NCBI GenBank assembly: GCA_016286145.1
Contig: JAEESD010000003.1
Location: forward strand, 1 to 43,766
Reading direction: 5' to 3'
Origin: Bacteroidales bacterium
GTDB lineage: Bacteria > Bacteroidota > Bacteroidia > Bacteroidales > UBA932
Length of the DNA stretch: 43,766 nt
Part shown: in pieces, positions 37,231 to 43,766 of the stretch
Layout of the letters: each line of letters starts with the position of its first letter
How positions within the stretch are numbered: the stretch's first letter is position 1
Made by a program: the position numbers and the translations under genes
Notes under the pieces: generated by a model
The model's input: the letters and a program-made list of their open reading frames with translations, nothing else
Told to the model about the DNA's origin: nothing
Database searches by the model: none

Positions 37231-38568
37231 CTATTTTTCGGCCATTTTGAACACCCACGTCTTCGGAGTCATTCCGGTAATCTTTCTAAAGATATTATTG
37301 AATGATGACGCGCTGAGGAAGCCACACGACCTGGCTATCTCTTCCTGCTTAGCGTTAGGGTGATTCTTTATATACTGCTTCGCGTAGTCTATGCGAAGAG
37401 TATTTAGAAATTCAGGGAAGCTCATATTATAAGTATTGTTGACGAGCTTCGAGATATAAGTCTTATTGGTATGGAGTCTTTCAGCAATGTCCTGAAGGCT
37501 CATACTGGGCTGGAGAAACAGCTGCTCGTTGAGCATTACTGTCTGGAAGCGAGTAAGAAGGCTATCGTCCCAGGGATTCGATGCGGAATCAAATAAGATG
37601 TCTTTTACAGCATTTATCTCCTTGGGAGTCATTGCTGTTTCGTGGACGCGGTCTCCTATCTTATCCTGAAGACGAAGGAGGAAGTTTTCATCTACATCTT
37701 CCAGGAGTTCTTCTACCATCAACTCCTTAATAGGCCCTTCTATTGCAGGATGGTAGTTAAACATCATAACGTGTTTAGCCTGAGTTTTAGTAATAGTCTT
37801 TCTCGCACCGAACCATGCGCAGCGGTTGAATACGAAAATAGAAATAGAAACAGCTATAGCCCAGCATACCGAGAGCCAGAGGTGATTGTTAAGGAATGGC
37901 TTGGTAAACAAGACCTTTACAAGGACCAGGATGGCCGGTACCACGAAGACAAATATCTGGAGCTCGATAACCCTGATCGGAGCATCATTCCTGATATGGG
38001 CGACAAGAGTCTTGAAATGTACTCCTTCGGTCTTTACGAAGTAAAGCAGGTAGGCTGCGGCCAATAGCAGCTCGACAATAATAGCGACACGGAAAATAGT
38101 ATGACACCAGGCGTAATAGTGTCCGAAAGTAGTTCCTTTGTATTTTGCCAGAGCTTCCGTTCCGTCTGTATACAGTTCATGAAGGAAGGGGGCCAGCTGG
38201 ACATCTCCGATAGTTTCCGTCAAAGAGGCTACTGTAAGAGTAAGAGAGAATGGGACAAGAACCCAAAGGAAATGAGACAGTTTAAACCTGCGTCCATAGC
38301 GCAGACGGTCGAAGTACAACCATATCAGCGGAATAATACACGACGCAGAAAAGACCGTTACAAGGTGTGTGTAGACAAGAATTCTTGAAGGTAGCTGAGG
38401 TATAGAGTACATCGCATCTACCGTAAAGAACAGAAGAAGGTCAAACAGAAGAACCTGTACTATCATATAAGTACTGGTACGACGCGCCACCAGGGAATTG
38501 AGCAGCAGCCACCCAAGTACCGAGGCCGAGGGGAGGAACAGAAGCAATATGAGGAAATTCTGGACCAT
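37231..38568 (-). CDS. Multi-TM AraC/HTH_18 transcriptional regulator
   Basis: Several hydrophobic helices in aa 1-250; C-terminal LQDIAERLHTNKTYISKLVNNTYNMSFPEFLNTLRIDYAKQYI...IARSCGFLSASSFNNIFRKITGMTPKTW. Confidence 0.82.
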   Translation of the reverse strand: MVQNFLILLLFLPSASVLGWLLLNSLVARRTSTYMIVQVLLFDLLLFFTVDAMYSIPQLPSRILVYTHLVTVFSASCIIPLIWLYFDRLRYGRRFKLSHFLWVLVPFSLTLTVASLTETIGDVQLAPFLHELYTDGTEALAKYKGTTFGHYYAWCHTIFRVAIIVELLLAAAYLLYFVKTEGVHFKTLVAHIRNDAPIRVIELQIFVFVVPAILVLVKVLFTKPFLNNHLWLSVCWAIAVSISIFVFNRCAWFGARKTITKTQAKHVMMFNYHPAIEGPIKELMVEELLEDVDENFLLRLQDKIGDRVHETAMTPKEINAVKDILFDSASNPWDDSLLTRFQTVMLNEQLFLQPSMSLQDIAERLHTNKTYISKLVNNTYNMSFPEFLNTLRIDYAKQYIKNHPNAKQEEIARSCGFLSASSFNNIFRKITGMTPKTWVFKMAEK

Positions 38569-38587
38569 TGTTAGCGTGTCGTTTCAG

Positions 38588-38605
38588 CAAATATACTTAT
38601 ATTTG
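38588..38605. promoter_or_regulatory. Symmetric divergent -7 pair CAAATATA-CT-TATATTTG
   Basis: Minus -7 TATATTTG (38595-38588) and plus -7 TATATTTG (38598-38605) with a 2-bp gap. Confidence 0.5.
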
Positions 38606-38632
38606 TTAAAATTTTTACTAAAAACTGAACCT

Positions 38633-40450
38633 GTGAATCCTATTCTGCTAGACCGTAAAGCATTTCAGGGAGTCCTTGGCTTAAAGGGATTTTTGGGCAA
38701 GATACTCTCCTGTCTTGTCTATGATATGCTGGGAATGGACCGGCTCAACGAGTTCTATTCGATGAATCCGCGCTCAGACGGCCCGGATTTCTCTTCAGAA
38801 ATACTTAGAGACCTTAACGTTACTTTCGATGTTCCCGAAGGTCAGCTTAACCATATCCCTGCTGAAGGTGGCTTCATCACCGTCTCCAATCACCATTTCG
38901 GCGCTATCGACGGCCTGCTGCTCAACCTCCTTATAGGCAGAATCAGGCCTGATTATCAGATACTTACAACCTATTTCCTCGCCCTTATCCCCAACCTCAA
39001 GGATTGGTTTATTCCGGTGGATAATTTTGCGAGCGGCGGGGCACGCAGCGTCAGCGGAATTCGCGCGGCGCTGGGGCACATCGCCTCAGGGGGCGCCCTG
39101 GGCCTCTTCCCCGCAGGCGAGGTAGCCACCTGGCAGCGCGGCAAAAACCGCACGGCAGTAAGCGGCAGCCGCAAGGTCGTGGAAGACAAGCCGTGGGCAG
39201 ACAATATGTCCAAGCTCATCCGCAAGTCCGGCCTGCCAGTAATTCCGATCTATTTCGACGGCGGAAATTCGAAGCGCTTCCACCGCCTCGGCCGTATCCA
39301 CCCCCGCATCCGCACTCTCCTCCTCATACGCGAGATGCTCGGGGCCAAGGGATCCCACATCAAAGTCCGGATCGGCCAGCCTATCCAGGCCAGCCAGATA
39401 GCCGGCTTCAGCATCCAGAATCTCGGCAAGTACCTGCGCAACCGTTGCTACGCCCTCGAGGCCCAGTGTAGCGCCGATTTCGAGCGCCGCCATACCGAAG
39501 TCTGCGAGCAGGAAATCATCCCCGCAGTCGACCCTGAACTCATCCGTTCGCAGATCGAATCCGTCCGCGACAGCGCCATCTTCGAAAGCGGCGATTACCG
39601 CGCCTACCTCATCACCGCCTCTCAGGCTCCAGACGTAATGCGAGAGCTCTACAGGCTGCGCGAGGTAACCTTCAGGGCGGTCGGAGAAGGGACCGGCAAA
39701 GCGCTGGATACCGACCCCTACGACGATTATTATCACCACCTCGTCCTTTGGAACGTCCCTGACGGACAGATCGTAGGCGCGTACCGCGTAGGCTATGGAA
39801 CCGAAATAATCAAGGCCCACGGCGGAGTCGGCGGCTTCTACACCTCGACCCTGGTCCGCTTCGGCCCCAACGCCCCCGCCCTGCTCTCACGCTCGATGGA
39901 ACTCGGCCGCTCGTTCGTGGTTGAAAAATACCAGAGGGACGTACTCCCGCTGAAGTTCCTTCTCGCAGGCCTTTGTATAGCAACCGTCAAGTCCAACTCA
40001 GACAGCTGCTTCGGCCTCGTGACGATGAGCGCGGCGCTTCCTGACTTCTACAAGAGCCTTACGTCGTACTTTCTCCACCGGGATTTCGAGATGCCGGAGG
40101 CTTCGAAGTTCTCTATCCCCACATCTCCCTTCAAGCCCGATTATTTAAGAGTCGATCCTGAAGGATTACTTCAGATACCGGAAGGCGATATAGACGCTTT
40201 CGACAGACTCATCGGAGCTATATCTGAAGGACAATACAGACTGCCCGTGTTGTTCCGCAAGTATTTCTCCTGCGGAGCCCACGTGTCTTGTCTGAATGTG
40301 GATGCAGATTTCTCGGACTGCGTTGATGCGATGATTTACCTTCGCCTTTCGGACTTCCCCCCGGCAAGCATCAAATCATTCGTAAGATCGCTGCCTGAGG
40401 AAGTCCAGAAAGAGGTACTTACACACTTCTACGGTTCGTCCGAAGTCTAA
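38633..40450 (+). CDS. Fused lysophospholipid-type acyltransferase (N-term) and OlsB-like GNAT N-acyltransferase (C-term); OlsF-like
   Basis: NHHFGAID (HX4D) and LGLFPAGEVAT in the N-half; ELGRSFVVEKYQRDVLPLKFLLAGL in the C-half. GTG start at 38633 proposed because the upstream frame overlaps the divergent gene and precedes the -7 element. Confidence 0.78.
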   Translation: MNPILLDRKAFQGVLGLKGFLGKILSCLVYDMLGMDRLNEFYSMNPRSDGPDFSSEILRDLNVTFDVPEGQLNHIPAEGGFITVSNHHFGAIDGLLLNLLIGRIRPDYQILTTYFLALIPNLKDWFIPVDNFASGGARSVSGIRAALGHIASGGALGLFPAGEVATWQRGKNRTAVSGSRKVVEDKPWADNMSKLIRKSGLPVIPIYFDGGNSKRFHRLGRIHPRIRTLLLIREMLGAKGSHIKVRIGQPIQASQIAGFSIQNLGKYLRNRCYALEAQCSADFERRHTEVCEQEIIPAVDPELIRSQIESVRDSAIFESGDYRAYLITASQAPDVMRELYRLREVTFRAVGEGTGKALDTDPYDDYYHHLVLWNVPDGQIVGAYRVGYGTEIIKAHGGVGGFYTSTLVRFGPNAPALLSRSMELGRSFVVEKYQRDVLPLKFLLAGLCIATVKSNSDSCFGLVTMSAALPDFYKSLTSYFLHRDFEMPEASKFSIPTSPFKPDYLRVDPEGLLQIPEGDIDAFDRLIGAISEGQYRLPVLFRKYFSCGAHVSCLNVDADFSDCVDAMIYLRLSDFPPASIKSFVRSLPEEVQKEVLTHFYGSSEV

Positions 40451-41556
40451 ATCTTCTTTCCGAAGTACTCCAGATACCTGTCGTAAAGGTGTCCTGCCTG
40501 CAGATATGCGCTCTGGGGGCTGATGAAGTGTGAGAATTCGAATGTGATAGCTTTCTCTACTCCGCAACGCTTCGCAGCCTCGAGTTTCATCCTGAGTTTA
40601 TCAAACTTGATGGGGAGGAACTTGATAGGCATATCGCGGTCGAAGCTCTCGCAGTTGGTCCAGCTGTGGATTCCCCACTTATCTGCCAGCATCTTGTTGA
40701 CTGAGATGTAGTCTTCGATTTCGTCGTAGTCGTTGTAGCCGTCCTGGAAGGCGCAGGCATCTACAAATTCGTGGATACCCTCGAATATCTCGTCCCAATC
40801 GCGCATGTGTTCCATGATGTCCGGGCGATCGGCCCTGCGGAGCTGGGCGCTCTGGGCGCTTACTCCCTTGATTCCCTCGATGATGGGGCTGATGAAGGTA
40901 GGATAGCCGTTGGGATATTCCTTGCTCTTCGAGAGTTCTTTACACTGCTGACCGAGTTTCTGATATCCTTCGATAGCGCCCTTGGAGCGGCGGGAAATCT
41001 CGTAGCTCAAATACCAGCCCTTGAAGCTCTTATAATGTCCGTAGCGCTCCCAGAGTTCGTCGATGATAAATCTGTTGATCTCTATTTCGTTGTTGTAGAC
41101 TCCGGTATACCAATACTCGTCTGAGTCGTACAGACCGATGTAAAGAGACATCCCGTATTTCTCCGCAAGGCGGCAGAACATGTCTACGAGGTCTACTGAA
41201 GGATAGTAGTACCCTTTCTTAAGAAGATACGGGCTCGGATAGGTCATCCATTTACGAAGTCCGCAGCGGATGATGATAACCGTATCAATGCCGAACTTCT
41301 TCATATACTGGAAGTCACGGTCCCACTCCGCCTCTCCCCAGTTCTGGTGAGGGATGTCAGTAGAGATTTCGTCCAGGAAGGTTCCTGTAATAGGCACCGC
41401 ATTTCCAGGCTCGACGATGAGTGTACTCTTTAAACTCTTATCGAGTCCTATTCCGTATTTATCCTTTCCGGTCTGGCAAGAGCCAAGAAGAGGAGTAGCC
41501 GCTGCTGCCGCACTCGCTGCCGCCGCGGTCTTAAGAAAAGATCTTCTGTCAGTCAT
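40447..41556 (-). CDS. Tat-exported lipoprotein with a DUF4434-like (TIM-barrel) domain
   Basis: MTDRRSFLKTAAAASAAAAATPLLGSC (twin Arg plus lipobox); TGTFLDEISTDIPHQNWGEAEWDRDFQYMKKFGIDTVIIIRCG. Start reassigned from 41736. Confidence 0.78.
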   Translation of the reverse strand: MTDRRSFLKTAAAASAAAAATPLLGSCQTGKDKYGIGLDKSLKSTLIVEPGNAVPITGTFLDEISTDIPHQNWGEAEWDRDFQYMKKFGIDTVIIIRCGLRKWMTYPSPYLLKKGYYYPSVDLVDMFCRLAEKYGMSLYIGLYDSDEYWYTGVYNNEIEINRFIIDELWERYGHYKSFKGWYLSYEISRRSKGAIEGYQKLGQQCKELSKSKEYPNGYPTFISPIIEGIKGVSAQSAQLRRADRPDIMEHMRDWDEIFEGIHEFVDACAFQDGYNDYDEIEDYISVNKMLADKWGIHSWTNCESFDRDMPIKFLPIKFDKLRMKLEAAKRCGVEKAITFEFSHFISPQSAYLQAGHLYDRYLEYFGKKI

Positions 41557-41579
41557 TGGATTATGTGGTATTAATAATA

Positions 41580-41597
41580 CAAATATAGTTAAATTTG
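41580..41597. promoter_or_regulatory. Symmetric divergent -7 pair CAAATATA-GT-TAAATTTG
   Basis: Minus -7 TATATTTG (41587-41580) and plus -7 TAAATTTG (41590-41597) with a 2-bp gap. Confidence 0.5.
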
Positions 41598-41605
41598 CCG
41601 GAGTT

Positions 41606-42385
41606 ATGAAGATAGAACTTATCGGGTTTGACTTTGAGCTGAATCCCAACAACAAGATGGACATACTGGTCGATGCGGTTAACGCGTCAGACTCAGACCT
41701 TATACTTTTCCCCGGCCACACTATCCGTGACCTCAACGACCTCCTTTACGCCGAACAGGACATCAAAAACAAAAGCTCGGTCGCGATACTGGAACTCGAA
41801 GAGTCGCTTTCTTCCAGTTGCCTTTTACAGCGCAATTCCCTGTATATGATGCATGGCGGGCTGTTCTTCGACCTCTATACGAGCCAGATTTTCGAGACGG
41901 AAGAGGATATCGAAGGAAACGACGCGATAATGGACAAGCTGATGGACGAGTTCAAGCGCCGGCAGTTCGCCTGCTGCGGCAACCGAATCACCGTCCTGCA
42001 GGGCGGAGAAAGCGCGATGCTCGCGGGAAGCGGTGTCGACATGGACTTTCGTTTCAGCGGGAATCCGGTCCTCAACCGTCGCTTCCAGGGCCTGATGGCC
42101 GGGACGGACATCTTCCTCAACCCGGTCCATGAAGCCGCAGACGGGAGCGGTCTGCTCCTCCAGCGGATGGCCGCCCTTAGCGCCGACGGGCGCTGGTGTC
42201 TGTCGACCGGAATGCTCGGACGCGAGAGGATGGGCAATTGGGGCGACAAGCAGCTGCAGCATATCTTCCACGACGGCCGTGAGATCTCCGTCCGCCCGCA
42301 GGTCCACGACGACGAGGGCTACATCTCCCGCACGGTCGAGGTCCCCGACCGGATAGCGCCATGGCCGGCATCGACCCCGTCATAG
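41606..42385 (+). CDS. Hypothetical protein, weak similarity to a degenerate carbon-nitrogen hydrolase (nitrilase) fold
   Basis: MKIELIGFDFELNPNNKMDILVDAVNASDSDLILFPGHTI...NRITVLQGGES...MAGTDIFLNPVHEAA. Start reassigned from 41354 to the ATG at 41606, 8 nt after a -7 element. Confidence 0.5.
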   Translation: MKIELIGFDFELNPNNKMDILVDAVNASDSDLILFPGHTIRDLNDLLYAEQDIKNKSSVAILELEESLSSSCLLQRNSLYMMHGGLFFDLYTSQIFETEEDIEGNDAIMDKLMDEFKRRQFACCGNRITVLQGGESAMLAGSGVDMDFRFSGNPVLNRRFQGLMAGTDIFLNPVHEAADGSGLLLQRMAALSADGRWCLSTGMLGRERMGNWGDKQLQHIFHDGREISVRPQVHDDEGYISRTVEVPDRIAPWPASTPS

Positions 42386-42394
42386 GCGGCCGGC

Positions 42395-43624
42395 CTACCT
42401 GTTATTTGCTTTGAGAGGATCTTCCGCGATAAGGCGGCAGAATTCGTTGAAAAGGTCCTGCTCTTCGGGGTCCTGGCTCGCGCGGAGGTGGTTGAAGGAG
42501 TCTGCGCCCATATAGACGGCAAGCTGCTTCACTCCGTAGACATTCTCGCGCTTCATACCGTCTACATACTCGCGCCAGCGGGCCCGGTAGGTATTGTAGT
42601 CTTCACCCTCTTTGTATGAGGAGTCGGAAGCGTCTACCGGATGGCGCATGAGCCGATCGTCGAATTCGAGCTCCATATTCAGCTGATATTCAGATATCTG
42701 CTGGAAGAACGAATCCATCGGATTTACATTTTTCGAGTCCCAGAAGCGGTTGGGCTGCATATAGGCGTAGTCGATTCCGAAATCCTTCCAGTAACGGAAA
42801 CCCGCCGCCCTGCGGTATGGGATCCAGACTACCGCCTCATCCTTTTTGTGGATGTAGTTAGACACGGCCGGGAACACATCGTCCCAGGCCTTGGCCTCTA
42901 CCTCCCATCCGTCGCGAAGCTCGCCGCCTACTGTATCTCCGCCGGCGCCGCCAACTCCCGAACGCATCGATGGCAGTTCCTCAGTCATTATGTAGAAGCC
43001 ACCAAGCTCGATATTCTTGAATGCCGCTTTCTCAAAGCGGGCCCTTACCTCGTCTACGAACCAGCAGTATGCCGCGAGGCGGTCTTCCGGCTTAGAAAAA
43101 TCCAGGGCCTTTCCGTCTACCGAGCCCCAATAGGTTGTAGACGAAGTATAGATATTGTAACGCTCATGGGCCGGGATGTCCGGCATCATCACTATCACCT
43201 TGCGGGAAACCGGAGCCGGGCCGATTCTGGACGCGGCCTCGCCCACTGCCTGATCGAGCGCGGTAAAACCATTGTCCTCCCTGAACCAGTAATCAAGCCA
43301 GGCCGACGCGTCGGCCTTGGAGGCCGATTTCATCGGGATGCTATTGTTGGACCAGTCCCTTAAGCCTAATGCGAGAGCATGAGGGTCGCTGAGATCCGGA
43401 GTCCTCATGTCCAGCATCAGGAACGCGTCGAAAAGCCACTTTTCCTCGCCCGTACTCGGATCCGTCCAGGTTACATGGCCGGCCAGCCTTTCTTTGTCCC
43501 AGTACATGGGATTGCGAGCGCCGCCGCCGTAAATCAGAGCCAGATCGGCGAAATACGGAATCTGGGCAGGCAATGACAGGGAGCCCATGAGCAGGGCCAG
43601 AACAGCGAGAATAGCTTTACGCAT
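42395..43624 (-). CDS. DUF4855-like secreted protein
   Basis: Signal peptide MRKAILAVLALLMGSLSLPAQ; IYGGGARNPMYWDKERLAGHVTW, VVWIPYRRAAGFRYWKDFGIDYAYMQPNRFW. Confidence 0.75.
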   Translation of the reverse strand: MRKAILAVLALLMGSLSLPAQIPYFADLALIYGGGARNPMYWDKERLAGHVTWTDPSTGEEKWLFDAFLMLDMRTPDLSDPHALALGLRDWSNNSIPMKSASKADASAWLDYWFREDNGFTALDQAVGEAASRIGPAPVSRKVIVMMPDIPAHERYNIYTSSTTYWGSVDGKALDFSKPEDRLAAYCWFVDEVRARFEKAAFKNIELGGFYIMTEELPSMRSGVGGAGGDTVGGELRDGWEVEAKAWDDVFPAVSNYIHKKDEAVVWIPYRRAAGFRYWKDFGIDYAYMQPNRFWDSKNVNPMDSFFQQISEYQLNMELEFDDRLMRHPVDASDSSYKEGEDYNTYRARWREYVDGMKRENVYGVKQLAVYMGADSFNHLRASQDPEEQDLFNEFCRLIAEDPLKANNR

Positions 43625-43629
43625 TTTTA

Positions 43630-43766
43630 CTAAGCAGTATACCGTTTTCCGGGGAAGAACTTCGAAACCTTTTCGCAGTACTTTGCGTACTCGGGGTACT
43701 TTCCTCCGCTGATTTCCTCAGCGAGGGCTGAACTGCCGATGAAGAGGACAATAAGACGGATAGCAC
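43630..43766 (-). CDS. C-terminal fragment of a DUF1295/steroid-5-alpha-reductase-like membrane protein (truncated by the window edge)
   Basis: Minus frame reads AIRLIVLFIGSSALAEEISGGKYPEYAKYCEKVSKFFPGKRYTA*, characteristic of the DUF1295 C-terminus. Confidence 0.6.
   Translation of the reverse strand, partial: AIRLIVLFIGSSALAEEISGGKYPEYAKYCEKVSKFFPGKRYTA

Noticed and set aside
38498-38632. TTG-initiated N-terminal extension of the acyltransferase ORF
   Set aside because: It would overlap the divergent AraC gene and precede the -7 element. The GTG at 38633 fits better.
1-43766. CRISPR arrays, tRNA/rRNA genes, transposases or integrases
   Set aside because: No regularly spaced repeats, recognisable tRNA/rRNA sequence or transposase/integrase motifs were seen in the ORF track or the sequence.

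Overview
The window looks like a Bacteroidota (Bacteroidales-like) chromosome. The evidence is SpII lipoproteins, TAnnTTTG-type -7 promoter elements, DUF4906/DUF5119/fimbrillin proteins and HTH_18 AraC regulators. All family names come from recognising motifs by eye; no searches were run. From left to right: (i) about 0-6.5 kb, a + strand run with a 5'-truncated CDS, two tandem ADP-ribosylglycohydrolase-like lipoproteins, a two-domain esterase, a small lipoprotein and a DUF2490-like protein; (ii) a TrpB2-type tryptophan synthase beta chain divergent from a ThrE-type exporter; (iii) a minus-strand operon with a lipoprotein, an RND adaptor, permease and TolC, and a CapA-like lipoprotein; (iv) an RHH/PIN toxin-antitoxin pair, a small lipoprotein and a CarboxypepD_reg-like protein; (v) a 16 kb minus-strand fimbrial (type V pilus-like) locus at 19219-35515, with an OmpA/DUF3575 protein carrying three OmpA-like repeats, a DUF5119/FimB-like protein, six fimbrillin-like lipoproteins and two large DUF4906-like proteins, one with a lectin-like C-terminus; (vi) two convergent, membrane-anchored AraC-type regulators; (vii) a fused O-/N-acyltransferase (OlsF-like), a Tat DUF4434 lipoprotein, a possibly degenerate nitrilase-like protein, a DUF4855 protein and a truncated DUF1295-like CDS. 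Most notable: the expanded pilus locus with an unusual triple-OmpA protein and an adjacent one-component transmembrane regulator; a symmetric pair of -7 elements (CAAAnnTA-NN-TAnnTTTG) seen in two separate divergent intergenic regions; an esterase with a pseudo-catalytic second domain; and a leader segment shared by two otherwise unrelated lipoproteins.
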